NCBI RefSeq assembly: GCF_000827555.1
Contig: NZ_CDOI01000148.1
Location: 1 to 64,000 of the forward strand
Reading direction: 5' to 3'
Origin: Capnocytophaga canis
GTDB taxonomy: Bacteria > Bacteroidota > Bacteroidia > Flavobacteriales > Flavobacteriaceae
Length of the DNA stretch: 64,000 nt
In this document: piece after piece, positions 1 through 9,868 of the stretch
How positions within the stretch are numbered: the first letter of the stretch is position 1
Layout of the letters: each line of letters opens with the position of its first letter
Translations under genes and position numbers: made by a program
The notes under the pieces: generated by a model
Told to the model about the DNA's origin: nothing
Seen by the model: the letters and a program-made list of their open reading frames with translations, nothing else
Database searches by the model: none

Positions 1-87
1 AATTATTTTGTAATTATTTTGTAATTATTTTGTAATTATTTTGTAATTATTTTGTAATTATTTTGTAATTATTTTGTAATTATTTTT
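1..87. repeat. 11-bp tandem repeat array, cut by the window edge
   Basis: Seven perfect head-to-tail copies of the 11-mer AATTATTTTGT followed by a partial eighth copy. The array is already in phase at base 1, so it probably extends to the left. It lies downstream of ackA and contains only A/T plus one G per unit. The ~11-bp period places A/T tracts about once per helical turn, so curved DNA is plausible (inference). Confidence 0.95.
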
Positions 88-107
88 AAAAATCAAATTT
101 TGTGAGA

Positions 108-160
108 CTACCTCACTTTGTAAATCTATTGTAAATACATAGATCTGCAAACTGAGGTAG
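108..160. repeat. Long imperfect hairpin downstream of ackA
   Basis: Positions 108-129 pair with 139-160: 22 base-pair positions with two mismatches (116/152 and 123/145) and one G-T wobble, around a 9-nt loop. The outer arms are CTACCTCA and TGAGGTAG. No T-run follows on either strand, so it is not a textbook intrinsic terminator, although it sits where an ackA terminator would be expected. Confidence 0.75.
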
Positions 161-215
161 GCTAATGAAACGAATTTTATGAATTCATTCCTAAAAATAT
201 AACAACGAAATTGAA

Positions 216-1418
216 CTACAACAACGATTTAATTTCGTTTACGATTTGTAGCTCTTCATTGGTTGGAATGACCAATATTTTCACTTTACTACTATCTTTC
301 TGTATTTCAACAGTTTGTTTGGGTCTATTTCGAGTTTTGTTTTTCTCTTCGTCTATTTCAATACCCAAAAACTCTAAATTTTGACATACTAACAAACGAA
401 TTAAATCGTCATTTTCGCCCAAACCTGCTGTGAAAGTAATACTGTCAAGTCCATTGAGGACTGCGGCATAAGCACCTATAAATTTCTTGATACGATAGGC
501 GTATAATTCGTAGCACAAAACGGCATTAGGGTCGTTTGCGAAATATTTATCGGATACGTCACGAGCGTCTGAACTTCCCGTAAGTCCCAACATCCCGCTT
601 TTTTTATTCAAGACGGTATTGATTTCATCAGTAGTCATTTGCAGTTGATTCGCTAAATAAAAAATGACTCCTGCATCAATTGTTCCACAACGGGTTCCCA
701 TCACTAATCCATCAAGTGGCGTAAGTCCCATCGTAGTATCCATACATCGACCTTCCTCATTTACTGCTGCCATACTGGAACCATTACCCAAGTGAATCGT
801 TATATTCTTTATATTGTTATTTTTCAAATAATTACGAGCTTGAGAGTCTACATATTTATGACTTGTCCCATGGAAACCATACACACGAACTCCATGTTTC
901 TCATAGTACTCATTTGGAATGGCATAACGGAACGCCTTAGCAGGTAGTGTTTGATGAAAAGCAGTATCGAAAATAGCAACATGTTGTGCTTTTTTAAACA
1001 TTTTCTCAGCACTGCGAATACCTTCCAAACATGCTGGGTTATGAAGAGGTGAAAGGGGAATTAATTTCTCTATTTGCTGCTTCACTTCTTCGGTTACAAT
1101 GGTTGGCTGTACAAATTTTTCACCTCCATGTACCACACGATGCCCAATCACTTGAATAGCATCCGCATCAGAAATAACACCAATTTCGGCATCTGAAAGC
1201 ACATCTGTTACCTGTTTCATTGCCTCCTCATGGTTGCGAATTGGCACTTGTTTCTTAGTTTCGTATTCTTTCCCGTCTTTAAATGCTACATATTTTATTA
1301 AACTGCCTTCGATCCCAATACGGTCAACAAGTCCTTTGGCAATTGAATCACCTGTTTCTGAATTTATCAGTTGATATTTTAACGATGAACTTCCTGAGTT
1401 AATTATTAATATTTCCAT
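216..1418 (-). CDS. ackA: Acetate kinase
   Basis: Converts acetyl phosphate and ADP to acetate and ATP in the cytoplasm, the second step of the Pta-AckA overflow pathway. The 400-residue product has the full family length. It opens with the ASKHA phosphate-binding motif NSGSSSLKY and carries HRVVHGGEKF, GFHGTSH and HLGNGSS, all typical of acetate kinases. The ATG start lies 18 bp after the pta stop, so both genes are probably read from the pta promoter near 3640. No defects are seen. Confidence 0.97.
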   Translation of the reverse strand: MEILIINSGSSSLKYQLINSETGDSIAKGLVDRIGIEGSLIKYVAFKDGKEYETKKQVPIRNHEEAMKQVTDVLSDAEIGVISDADAIQVIGHRVVHGGEKFVQPTIVTEEVKQQIEKLIPLSPLHNPACLEGIRSAEKMFKKAQHVAIFDTAFHQTLPAKAFRYAIPNEYYEKHGVRVYGFHGTSHKYVDSQARNYLKNNNIKNITIHLGNGSSMAAVNEEGRCMDTTMGLTPLDGLVMGTRCGTIDAGVIFYLANQLQMTTDEINTVLNKKSGMLGLTGSSDARDVSDKYFANDPNAVLCYELYAYRIKKFIGAYAAVLNGLDSITFTAGLGENDDLIRLLVCQNLEFLGIEIDEEKNKTRNRPKQTVEIQKDSSKVKILVIPTNEELQIVNEIKSLL

Positions 1419-1436
1419 TTTTGTATATTGATAAAA

Positions 1437-3521
1437 TTATTCTTCCATAACGGATTGAATAGCTGTAATTAGCACTGTGTTGTAAATATCTGGAATCGTA
1501 GCTCCACGACTTAAATCATTTACGGGCTTTTTCAATCCTTGCAACATCGGGCCAATAGCTAAAGCTCCTGTTTCGCGTTGAACCGCTTTGTAAGTATTGT
1601 TTCCTGTATTCAAATCTGGGAAAATCAACACATTTGCCTGACCTGCTACCTTTGAATTTGGCATTTTACTTTTTCCAACCTTTGGATCAACAGCTGCATC
1701 GTACTGAATAGGGCCTTCGACCAAAAGGTCTGGACATTGGGATTTGACGATTTCTGTAGCAGTACGAACCTTATCCACATCGGCCCCTGTACCTGAACTT
1801 CCTGAAGAATAGGACAACAACGCTACTCTCGGTTCAATACCAAAGGCCTTAGCCGATTCTGCTGAGGAAATTGCTATCTCTGCCAATTGCTCTGCGGTTG
1901 GATTAGGAACAATTGCACAATCTCCATAAACTAAAACTCTGTCATTCAACAACATAAAAAACACAGATGAAACTGTATTGACATTAGGTTTGGTTTTCAC
2001 GAACTGCAATGACGGACGAATAGTGTGTGCCGTAGTGTTCACCGCTCCTGAAACCATTCCGTCAGCATCTCCCACAAAAACCATCATCGTTCCGAAGTAG
2101 GATACGTCCAGCATCAAATCTCTGGCCTGTGAAAGCTCCAACCCTTTTGACTTTCGAATGTCGTAAAGTTTCTGCACATATTCCTCGTACTTAGGGCTTT
2201 CAACGGGGTTTACGATAAAAATACGCCGTTCATCCCATTTTAAACCTAATTCATTAACACGTGACATGATTTTTTCAGCATCACCCAAAACAGTCAGATA
2301 CACCAATTCATCAACTGCTAATTGAGAAGCTGCTGTTAGAATTCTATCGTCTGTTCCTTCAGGTAAAACAATATGTCTCTGTGCTTTACGTGCTTTCTGA
2401 ACCATATTGTATTGGAACATACGTGGTGTAATAGCATCCGATTTGAATGATGAAATACGAGCATTCAAACTACTCACATCAGCATATTTTTCAAATAATT
2501 GAATTGATAATTTTATTTTCTCTGCACTTTCAGGATATATCTTAGATTTGATATTTCCAATACGAGTAGCCGTTTCAAAAGTACCTGATTTTGAAAGCAT
2601 TATTGGAATAATCTTTTGTGTTCCATCCAAAATTTTGATTATTGAACGCTCAGGAACAATGCCTCCAGAAAGTACCAAACCAGCAATGCGAGGGTAGTTG
2701 GACGATATGTGAGCTGTTAAACTACCAACAATCAAATCCGATCTATCGGCAGGGATTACCGCCAAACAACTTTCTGAAACGTGATTCAAGAAATTATGCA
2801 ATTGCATTGCTCCGATGATTGTTTTTTTAGTAATCATGTTGACATCGTCTCCTTTGTAAAGGAATTTAGCTCCCAACTCATCAGCAATTTCTTTCAACGT
2901 AGGACGACTCAAATCTTCCTCTCGTGGAATAAACGTAAAATGAATGTCTTTAAATTCCTTTTCGAGTCTTTGTTTTACGCTGTCATTATAATTCTTAACT
3001 TTGTTAACAAACACTCCCAAAATTTGTACCTCTTGTTCCAAAAGGGTGTTTACCTCAATTTGAATTTGATTTACAAGTTCATCCTCTGACAAAAAGCTGT
3101 CTTTTAAAACTACCAATGCAGGAATATTTAAGTTTTGAGCCAACGAAGCATTAAACTTAATATCGAAAACATTACTGTCTTCTAATAAATCTGTCCCCTC
3201 AACTAACACAAAATCAAACTTATTTTCCAATGCTTTGTAACGCTTGATGATCGTATCGTACACCTCTCCGATTTTTCCTTTATTTTGGAGATTTGTCACC
3301 TCGCTACGTGTATAGACATAAGCATCTTCATAGTCCATATCTAACTGAAAATGAGAAAGTACAGTTGTAATATGATTATCTTTTTGAGTTTTGCTCTCCA
3401 AAATAGGTTTAAAGTATCCCACTTTGGCCGTATTTCGCATAATCATCTGCATCACTCCTAAGGTTACCAACGATTTACCACTGTAGGCATCAGAAGTGAT
3501 GATATAAACCGATTTGTTCAT
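1437..3521 (-). CDS. pta: Phosphate acetyltransferase, long form
   Basis: Interconverts acetyl-CoA plus phosphate and acetyl phosphate plus CoA. At 694 residues it is the long Pta type. An N-terminal BioD/P-loop-like domain (SDAYSGKSLVTLGV near residue 10) is followed by a DRTGG-like middle region and the catalytic PTA_PTB domain from about residue 370, with SYSSGSSGTGADV and NVLIFPDLNTGN. First gene of a two-gene operon with ackA. A TAnnTTTG promoter lies about 115 bp upstream. Confidence 0.96.
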   Translation of the reverse strand: MNKSVYIITSDAYSGKSLVTLGVMQMIMRNTAKVGYFKPILESKTQKDNHITTVLSHFQLDMDYEDAYVYTRSEVTNLQNKGKIGEVYDTIIKRYKALENKFDFVLVEGTDLLEDSNVFDIKFNASLAQNLNIPALVVLKDSFLSEDELVNQIQIEVNTLLEQEVQILGVFVNKVKNYNDSVKQRLEKEFKDIHFTFIPREEDLSRPTLKEIADELGAKFLYKGDDVNMITKKTIIGAMQLHNFLNHVSESCLAVIPADRSDLIVGSLTAHISSNYPRIAGLVLSGGIVPERSIIKILDGTQKIIPIMLSKSGTFETATRIGNIKSKIYPESAEKIKLSIQLFEKYADVSSLNARISSFKSDAITPRMFQYNMVQKARKAQRHIVLPEGTDDRILTAASQLAVDELVYLTVLGDAEKIMSRVNELGLKWDERRIFIVNPVESPKYEEYVQKLYDIRKSKGLELSQARDLMLDVSYFGTMMVFVGDADGMVSGAVNTTAHTIRPSLQFVKTKPNVNTVSSVFFMLLNDRVLVYGDCAIVPNPTAEQLAEIAISSAESAKAFGIEPRVALLSYSSGSSGTGADVDKVRTATEIVKSQCPDLLVEGPIQYDAAVDPKVGKSKMPNSKVAGQANVLIFPDLNTGNNTYKAVQRETGALAIGPMLQGLKKPVNDLSRGATIPDIYNTVLITAIQSVMEE

Positions 3522-3637
3522 AAATTGTTATTTTGTTGTTTGGAATTATTTTTTGTCTTTTGGGTATAAATCTAACCATTCATCATGAATATGTACCAAT
3601 CCTCGAAAGTGATGAACATACTGCTGAAAAAGTTATG

Positions 3638-3667
3638 CAAAGGTACGGATTTTCATGGAAAGAACAA
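3638..3667 (-). promoter_or_regulatory. Bacteroidetes-type promoter for pta-ackA
   Basis: On the minus strand a -7 element TACCTTTG (plus-strand 3638-3645) lies 19 bp from a -33 TTG (plus-strand CAA 3665-3667). Both match the Bacteroidetes sigma-A consensus. The leader to the pta ATG would be about 110 nt. Confidence 0.75.
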
Positions 3668-3995
3668 TACTTAAATTTTCGATATTTTTCCGTTCTCTTT
3701 TCATTTTAAGCTTCGGTACGATTTCTTGAACGCTCTGCCCTCTTATTTTTGTTTTGAAAATAAAACTAAACGACGAAGCTAAGCAAAAAATTGTAATATA
3801 AACATTATAAGGGGCTTTATTTTTTATCAGAGAAATGTTGGAAAGCAAGGCATAGGGTAATTTGACGGGTAAAAACAAAGTTAGATTTCTAAATCGTTAC
3901 CTAATGGAGGCTTTAAATATTTTAAATAAAAGACTATATTTCAGTGTTTTGCACTTGTTTTCATAGCGTGTGGTAACTCAATAGAAATTAATTTT

Positions 3996-4336
3996 GGGTC
4001 ATGTTTTCCAAAAATGATGATTAAATATGTCCGAAATTGATGTAAAAAAGGCAATTTCAAAGGCTTTAAAATGATTTTCAAGTTTCTTTGAAATCAAAAC
4101 ATTTTGGTAAATCATTGATAAACAAGCTTTACAGGTCAAATTATGGTCGCCGATGAATTGGTGATGACAATCTTTGCAAAATATTTTTGCTTTCCATAAG
4201 ATTTTTCCCGTTTTTCACTATCTTCGTGCTTTGACAATCAGGGCGATACAGTATAATTCTTATTTGCATTCAACAAAATAACTACATTTCCCTGATTATC
4301 AATTTTTTATATCATCATACTTTTTACAATACGACC
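3996..4336 (-). mobile_element. IS1-family remnant with internal deletion
   Basis: About 340 bp bounded by inverted ends (GGTCRTRTT-type arms at 3997 and 4336). Read on the minus strand, the left part encodes an InsA-like zinc-ribbon start (PDCQSTKIVKNGK). The right part encodes the end of an InsB-like transposase (KLENHFKAFEIAFF). The middle is missing, as shown by alignment with the longer copy at 52098-52738. No intact reading frame remains and no clear target-site duplication was seen. Confidence 0.7.
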
Positions 4337-4351
4337 AAAAGGAAATGTGTC

Positions 4352-4807
4352 TTACCGTATTTTTTTGATTCTATCCAGATTACGCTTATTGTCACGCTCT
4401 TTAATTGTTTCGCGTTTATCATATAGCTTTTTACCGCGAACCAAAGCAATCTCCACCTTTGCTAATCCTTTGTCATTGATAAACATACGCAAAGGAACAA
4501 TGGTAAGACCTGTATTTCGGATTTCTTTGTTTAGCTTTTTTAATTCACGTTTTTGAAGAAGTAATTTGCGTTCACTCTTTGGTTTGTGGTTGTAATGTGT
4601 TCCGTAGGCATATTCTTCAATATTCATGTTGATGACAAAAAGTTCATTTTTGTCGTTAAATTCACAAAAACTTTCAGCAATGGACGCCTTGCCCAAACGA
4701 ATGGATTTAATTTCGGTACCTACAAGCACTATTCCTGCTAGATATTTATCCAATATCTCGTATTCAAATTTGGCTCTTTTGTTAAGTATGTTGATGACTT
4801 TCTGCAC
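4352..4807 (-). CDS. smpB: SsrA-binding protein SmpB
   Basis: Partner of tmRNA in trans-translation; it binds tmRNA and carries it to stalled ribosomes. The 151-residue product has the usual length. It shows the SmpB core ([28 protein letters not shown]) and a basic C-terminal tail ending in [11 protein letters not shown], as expected for insertion into the mRNA channel. The gene follows proline dehydrogenase by 5 bp and is likely co-transcribed. The ssrA tmRNA gene was not found in the window. Confidence 0.96.
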   Translation of the reverse strand: MQKVINILNKRAKFEYEILDKYLAGIVLVGTEIKSIRLGKASIAESFCEFNDKNELFVINMNIEEYAYGTHYNHKPKSERKLLLQKRELKKLNKEIRNTGLTIVPLRMFINDKGLAKVEIALVRGKKLYDKRETIKERDNKRNLDRIKKIR

Positions 4808-4812
4808 AATTT

Positions 4813-5994
4813 CTATTTCTTTTGTTTTTTTCTTCGGTCGTATTCACGCTTAAGGAGCGTCAATTCGCGTCCTGTTTGTCCTGCGACTGAAGTATTTTCT
4901 TGAGCACGACGAATCAGATAAGGCATTACCTCACGTACAGGGCCAAATGGTAGGTATTTTGCTACGTTATATCCCATTTTAGCTGCATTGAAACTGATAT
5001 GGTCGCTCATTCCGTAAAGTTGAGCCAACCAAATGCGTTTGTCATTATGTTTTAAGCCTTTTTCCTCTACCAAATCCATTACTAATCCCGTACTTTTCTC
5101 ATTATGAGTTCCTGCAAACAGAGAAATTCGGTCAATATGCTCTAAAATGTAGACAATTGCAGAGTTGTAATTGTCGTCTGTTGCTTGTTTTGAAATACAG
5201 ATGGGGGAAATATATCCTTTTTCTTGAGCTCTTGCATTTTCCTTTTCCATATAAGCACCACGAACCACTTTCACTCCGATGTAAAAACCGTTTTCAATTG
5301 CACGTTGGTGTAGTCCTTTCAGGTAATCCAATCGGTCATGTCTGTACATTTGCAGAGTGTTGTAAACGATAGCCTCCTCCTTATTGTATTTTTGCATCAT
5401 TTGTTCAATGAGCTGATCGGCAGCATCTTGCATCCAACTTTCTTCAGCATCAATCATTATTGGTAGTTTGTAGCTGGCTGCTTTTCCACAGGCTTGGTCA
5501 AAACGCTCTACGATACGCTCCCATGCTTGTTGCTCTTCATCTGTAAGTTGTTGTTTTTCGGATATTTTTTGATATATATCAATTTTTCCAAATCCTGTTG
5601 GTTTGAATACAGCGAATGGAGTTCCTTGTTTTCTGTTTTCGTGTACAAAATCAATGATTTCCATTGTTTTCTTAAATGTAGCTTCGAACGAAGCCTCGTC
5701 TTCTTTACCTTCAACAGAATAGTCTAAGATGGAACTAACTCCCTTTTCATACATTTTTTGAATAACGGGTTTGCAATTTTCTTCAGAAACACCTCCACAG
5801 AATTGGTTAAAGACTGTTTTTCGGATGAGCCACTCCACTGGAAGACGTAATTTTAAAGACAAATTAGTCATAGTTGTACCGATACCAATAAGGCTATTAT
5901 TCCCAATAAAACGAAAAAGCCAATAAGCTCTTCCTAATTCAAAATTATCTTTCAGTGCGAATGCAGTTTGAGTGTCGCTAAAACGTGTAGCCAT
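4813..5994 (-). CDS. Proline dehydrogenase, monofunctional
   Basis: FAD enzyme that oxidises L-proline to pyrroline-5-carboxylate, feeding glutamate synthesis and the quinone pool. The 393-residue product is the single-domain form found in Bacteroidetes, not the bifunctional PutA. The C-terminal block with [20 protein letters not shown] and RRAQENTS is the family signature for substrate and flavin binding. First gene of a pair with smpB. A TAnnTTTG element lies about 90 bp upstream. No P5C dehydrogenase gene is nearby. Confidence 0.92.
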   Translation of the reverse strand: MATRFSDTQTAFALKDNFELGRAYWLFRFIGNNSLIGIGTTMTNLSLKLRLPVEWLIRKTVFNQFCGGVSEENCKPVIQKMYEKGVSSILDYSVEGKEDEASFEATFKKTMEIIDFVHENRKQGTPFAVFKPTGFGKIDIYQKISEKQQLTDEEQQAWERIVERFDQACGKAASYKLPIMIDAEESWMQDAADQLIEQMMQKYNKEEAIVYNTLQMYRHDRLDYLKGLHQRAIENGFYIGVKVVRGAYMEKENARAQEKGYISPICISKQATDDNYNSAIVYILEHIDRISLFAGTHNEKSTGLVMDLVEEKGLKHNDKRIWLAQLYGMSDHISFNAAKMGYNVAKYLPFGPVREVMPYLIRRAQENTSVAGQTGRELTLLKREYDRRKKQKK

Positions 5995-6079
5995 TTTTTC
6001 TTTAAAGTATTTTAAATAGTTGATTTTTAATAAATAGATGAAAGGTTTAATGATTTTAGATCATTTTTTCCACCGAGGG

Positions 6080-6087
6080 CAAAGGTA
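6080..6087 (-). promoter_or_regulatory. -7 element for proline dehydrogenase-smpB
   Basis: Minus-strand TACCTTTG (plus-strand CAAAGGTA), about 86 bp from the start codon. No clear -33 TTG at the usual spacing. Confidence 0.55.
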
Positions 6088-6144
6088 TGATTTTTTTTTG
6101 TCTTTTACTCATTTTTAGTCGTGTTTTTTTTATTTATAGTAAAG

Positions 6145-6176
6145 TTTGTTTTACTTAAATTTTAAGAGTATATTTG
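6145..6176 (+). promoter_or_regulatory. Promoter for aroB
   Basis: TTTG at 6145-6148, 20 bp spacer, TATATTTG at 6169-6176. Close to the Bacteroidetes consensus. The first ATG lies 20 bp downstream. Confidence 0.75.
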
Positions 6177-6195
6177 TCCTCTTCATACAAAGTTA

Positions 6196-7278
6196 ATGTA
6201 TCAAAAACGAGAAATGAATATACAATCACAAGGTTATTCTGTTTATTTTAGCGAAAGTAGTTTTTATTTTCTGAATAAACTTTTGCAAGAGAAAAAATAT
6301 TCTAAAATTTTTATTTTAGTAGATAGTAATACCAACACTTATTGTTTGCCGTTGTTTTTAGCGGATATGGCAACAGAAACACCGATTGAAATCATTGAGA
6401 TTGAGGCGGGTGAGGAGTTTAAAAACATAGATACTTGCTCTCAAGTGTGGTTTGCACTGTCGGAATTGGAAGCTGATCGCAAAAGTTTACTCATCAATTT
6501 AGGCGGAGGTGTTGTTACGGATTTAGGCGGTTTTGTAGCATCGACCTATATGAGGGGAATTGATTTTGTGAATGTTCCAACGAGTTTATTAGCGATGGTA
6601 GATGCTTCCGTAGGCGGAAAAACAGGAGTGGATTTGGGAGCTTTAAAAAATCAAATAGGAGTGATTAACAATCCGAAGGGAGTGATGATTGATACCCGAT
6701 TTTTGGCAACGCTTCCCGCTGATCAGTTGCGTAGTGGCATGGCTGAAATGTTTAAACATGGCCTTATTCAGTCCGAAACGTATTGGAAAAAAATGCTTAA
6801 ACTGGATGAATTAACGATAGAGGATTTAGAGCAACTCATCTACGAATCAGTCGAAATTAAAAATAATATTGTCAAGCAAGATCCAACTGAAAAAGGTTTG
6901 CGAAAAACTCTCAATTTTGGACATACATTAGGACATGCTATCGAATCGTATTGTTTGCAAAATTCGTCTCGACAAGCACTTTTGCATGGAGAAGCAATTG
7001 CTATTGGTATGATTTTAGCCACATATCTATCCTCCGAGTTGTTGTATTTTCCAAAGGAAAAGGCTCTAGAAATCAAAAATGTATTCAATCAATATTTTGA
7101 AAAACATACGTTTAAAAAAGAAGAAATAGATCAAATAATAGATTTGTTAAAATTTGATAAAAAGAATTCATATGGCAATATTAATTTCGTGCTGTTAGAA
7201 CAAATTTCACAACCAAAATTGGATTGTAAGGTAAGTAATGAATTGATTTACAAAGCATTTGAATACTATCGTTCATGA
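6196..7278 (+). CDS. aroB: 3-dehydroquinate synthase
   Basis: NAD- and divalent-metal-dependent cyclisation of DAHP to 3-dehydroquinate, second step of the shikimate pathway. The 360-residue product carries the NAD-binding stretch GGGVVTDLGGFVASTYMRG and the metal-site motifs FGHTLGHAIE and LHGEAIAIGM. An alternative ATG at 6214 would give MNIQSQGYSVYF, which looks like a common AroB N-terminus, so the first six residues are uncertain. The stop overlaps the ATG of the next gene by 4 nt (ATGA). Confidence 0.96.
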   Translation: MYQKREMNIQSQGYSVYFSESSFYFLNKLLQEKKYSKIFILVDSNTNTYCLPLFLADMATETPIEIIEIEAGEEFKNIDTCSQVWFALSELEADRKSLLINLGGGVVTDLGGFVASTYMRGIDFVNVPTSLLAMVDASVGGKTGVDLGALKNQIGVINNPKGVMIDTRFLATLPADQLRSGMAEMFKHGLIQSETYWKKMLKLDELTIEDLEQLIYESVEIKNNIVKQDPTEKGLRKTLNFGHTLGHAIESYCLQNSSRQALLHGEAIAIGMILATYLSSELLYFPKEKALEIKNVFNQYFEKHTFKKEEIDQIIDLLKFDKKNSYGNINFVLLEQISQPKLDCKVSNELIYKAFEYYRS

Positions 7279-9863
7279 AAATTGCGGTGAGAAATATAAT
7301 CTATATGTTCTTTATCTTGTTCTTTGGTAGTCTTAATGCACAAAGCTATTGGCAACCCAATAATACCACAGGAAAACGGGAACAAAAAGAAGGGAAATTT
7401 TATTATAGGCTTGATAAAGAGGCTTTTGCAAAAGCTCTTTTAAAAAATGTAAGACAAACCAGTAAATCAATAGCGGAGGTTTATATACCCAATGGAGAGG
7501 GAGATATTGAATCTTTTCGTTTGCAGGAAACACAGGTACTTTCGTCCGTTTTACAGGAAAAATATCCTCATATAAAAACTTTTGCGGGGGTTTCAGTAAC
7601 TAATCCTTTGAGGAGCATCCGAATTACTTGGTCGCCTCGTGGGTTAAATGCAATCATGGAAGAAAATTTTCATTACTCTTTCATCGAATCTACTGACGAT
7701 GAAGGTTTTCTTTATGAAGTATATCACCGTGACATGACCGAGAAAAATCCCATAAAATGTACTACTCAAGCATTTGCCTCAGAAAAAAAACTTACAAAAA
7801 GAGCTACGTATAGCACTGAAAATAAGGTACGTACCTTTCGGATTGCCATAGCAGCGACACATGAGTACACACAATATTTTGGAGGAAAATCCAATGCTTT
7901 GATTCAGGTTGTAAACACCATCAATCGGGTTAATCAAGTTTATGGTTCGCAAATGTCAATTCAGTTTCAATTGGTTTCCGACCAAAATATTCTGTTTGAT
8001 ACAGAAGCTGCGGATCCTTTAAAAAATATCAATTATGACCAATGGTTGAATGAACAGGGCAATCTAAAAGAAGCTAAGATTCTACAAGAATTATTTGATA
8101 ATCAGGTGGGTTCTGTGAATTATGACGTAGGACATCTGTTTCATCATGAAGATGTAGGTGGAAATGCAGGTTGTATAGGTTGTGTGTGTGAAAGTGGTAA
8201 AAAAGGAGCAGGCTTTTCGGCGATTAATTTTTCTAAAGTTTCTCCAGATTATTTCGAAATAGATCTTTTTTGTCATGAATTGGGACATCAAATGGGAGCA
8301 TACCATACCTTTTCGTATGATAATGAAGGTACAGATTCACAAGTTGAGCCAGGGAGTGGTTCAACAATTATGGGATATGCAGGGGTGTTGATGAGCCAAA
8401 ATTTACAACAACGGTCAGATGCCTATTTTCATCATCGGAGTATTTATGACATCATGCAAAACGTCAAAGAAAAACGATGTGCTATTATTACAGATTCTGG
8501 AAATACTGTTCCTGAAATTCACGATATTTTGAGTTATACAATCCCCAAAGGAACAGCTTATTTGTTAGAAGGAACAGCTTCTGATGCTGATGAAGATACT
8601 TTGCTTTACAGATGGGAACAAGCCGATAGTCGAACAAATTCGTATAGTTTTTCGCCTAATGCAAAGACCGGTGCAATAGCACGTTCGCTACCTCCTTCAA
8701 TAAATTCAAAACGCTATATTCCGCGATTGAGTCGCATCGTTTCGGGAGAGCTAACTCAAACGCATCCTGCCCAAAATAGTGCTTGGGAAACTGTTACTAA
8801 TGTGGGACGTACCTTGAACTGGTCGTTTGTGGTTTCCGATAGGAATACTTCGGCAACCACTGTTGGGAATACAACTTACAAAACGATACAAGTAGTGGTG
8901 AATGACAAAGCTGGGCCTTTTTCGGTACTTTCTCATACTACTCCATCAAATTGGTACGTAGGGCAAACCGAAACTATCCGTTGGGACGTGGCCAATACTG
9001 ATAGTGATAACATCAACGTAAAAACAATATCAGTTCTGTTTTCCGAAGATGGAGGAGCTACTTTTTCTCATACTTTAGCTACAGGTATTCCTAATAATGG
9101 AACTGCAAAAATTACAATTCCGAGTATTCCGATAACAAATCAAGGGAAATTTATGATTAAAGCCGAAGGGAATATATTTTTGGCTGTTAATAAAAGTACG
9201 ATTACCATCAAGGAAAACGATGATGTTGATGGAGATGGCATTATGTCAAATGCAGATAATTGCCCTGAATTGGCAAATCCGAATCAAGAAGACTTGGACA
9301 GAGATGGAATAGGAGATGCTTGTGATGATGATTGGGATGGAGATGGGGTTCATAACGATAATGATAACTGTCCACGACAATCCAACTCCAATCAATTGGA
9401 TTTGGATAGAGACGGTATTGGTGATGTTTGTGATGATGATTTGGATGGAGATGGTGTGCCGAACGACAGTGATAATTGTCCAGAAATCTACAATCCGAAT
9501 CAAGCAGATCTGGATAACGATGGCATAGGGGATCTGTGCGACAATGACATAGATGGTGATGGCATAGCTAATGATATTGACACGTCTTTGGATTATGTTT
9601 TGATTTCCAATGCTTTTTCGCCTAATAATGATGGTATACACGACTATTTTTCTATTCTCAGGGCAGAGGAATATCCGAATAGTACCCTACGCATCTACAA
9701 TCAATTAGGACAATTGGTTTATGAAACTAAAGGTTATAAAAATCAATGGAGTGGCATGGGAAGCAACGGAAAGAAAGTACCTCAGGGGTCTTATTTTTAC
9801 ATTTTTACATTAGATAATACAGAAATGTATACCCGCAAAGGTTGGATATTTATAAATTACTAA
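7275..9863 (+). CDS. Secreted zinc metalloprotease, type IX secretion type-B sorting domain
   Basis: Predicted exported protease of 862 residues. It has an N-terminal signal peptide (IIYMFFILFFGSLNAQS) and a reprolysin-like catalytic domain with HELGHQMGAYH, the HExxHxxGxxH zinc site, first His about residue 334. Ig/fibronectin-like modules follow. Three Asp-rich thrombospondin type-3-like calcium repeats (DxDxDG, NCP) lie at about 648-770. The final ~90 residues (NAFSPNNDGIHDYF to KGWIFINY) form a CHU_C gliding-type C-terminal sorting domain. The start overlaps aroB. The next gene is PorP/SprF-like, a usual neighbour of CHU_C substrates. The protein substrate is unknown. Confidence 0.9.
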   Translation: MKIAVRNIIYMFFILFFGSLNAQSYWQPNNTTGKREQKEGKFYYRLDKEAFAKALLKNVRQTSKSIAEVYIPNGEGDIESFRLQETQVLSSVLQEKYPHIKTFAGVSVTNPLRSIRITWSPRGLNAIMEENFHYSFIESTDDEGFLYEVYHRDMTEKNPIKCTTQAFASEKKLTKRATYSTENKVRTFRIAIAATHEYTQYFGGKSNALIQVVNTINRVNQVYGSQMSIQFQLVSDQNILFDTEAADPLKNINYDQWLNEQGNLKEAKILQELFDNQVGSVNYDVGHLFHHEDVGGNAGCIGCVCESGKKGAGFSAINFSKVSPDYFEIDLFCHELGHQMGAYHTFSYDNEGTDSQVEPGSGSTIMGYAGVLMSQNLQQRSDAYFHHRSIYDIMQNVKEKRCAIITDSGNTVPEIHDILSYTIPKGTAYLLEGTASDADEDTLLYRWEQADSRTNSYSFSPNAKTGAIARSLPPSINSKRYIPRLSRIVSGELTQTHPAQNSAWETVTNVGRTLNWSFVVSDRNTSATTVGNTTYKTIQVVVNDKAGPFSVLSHTTPSNWYVGQTETIRWDVANTDSDNINVKTISVLFSEDGGATFSHTLATGIPNNGTAKITIPSIPITNQGKFMIKAEGNIFLAVNKSTITIKENDDVDGDGIMSNADNCPELANPNQEDLDRDGIGDACDDDWDGDGVHNDNDNCPRQSNSNQLDLDRDGIGDVCDDDLDGDGVPNDSDNCPEIYNPNQADLDNDGIGDLCDNDIDGDGIANDIDTSLDYVLISNAFSPNNDGIHDYFSILRAEEYPNSTLRIYNQLGQLVYETKGYKNQWSGMGSNGKKVPQGSYFYIFTLDNTEMYTRKGWIFINY

Positions 9864-9868
9864 ATACG

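Noticed and set aside
2781-3089. 102-codon frame on the plus strand inside pta
   Set aside because: It lies wholly opposite an intact, well-conserved gene and has no recognisable protein features.
9246-9641. 131-codon minus-strand frame, and the repeated sequence here as a possible CRISPR or tandem array
   Set aside because: This is the shadow of the Asp-rich thrombospondin type-3 repeats of the metalloprotease. The units are imperfect and in frame with that gene.
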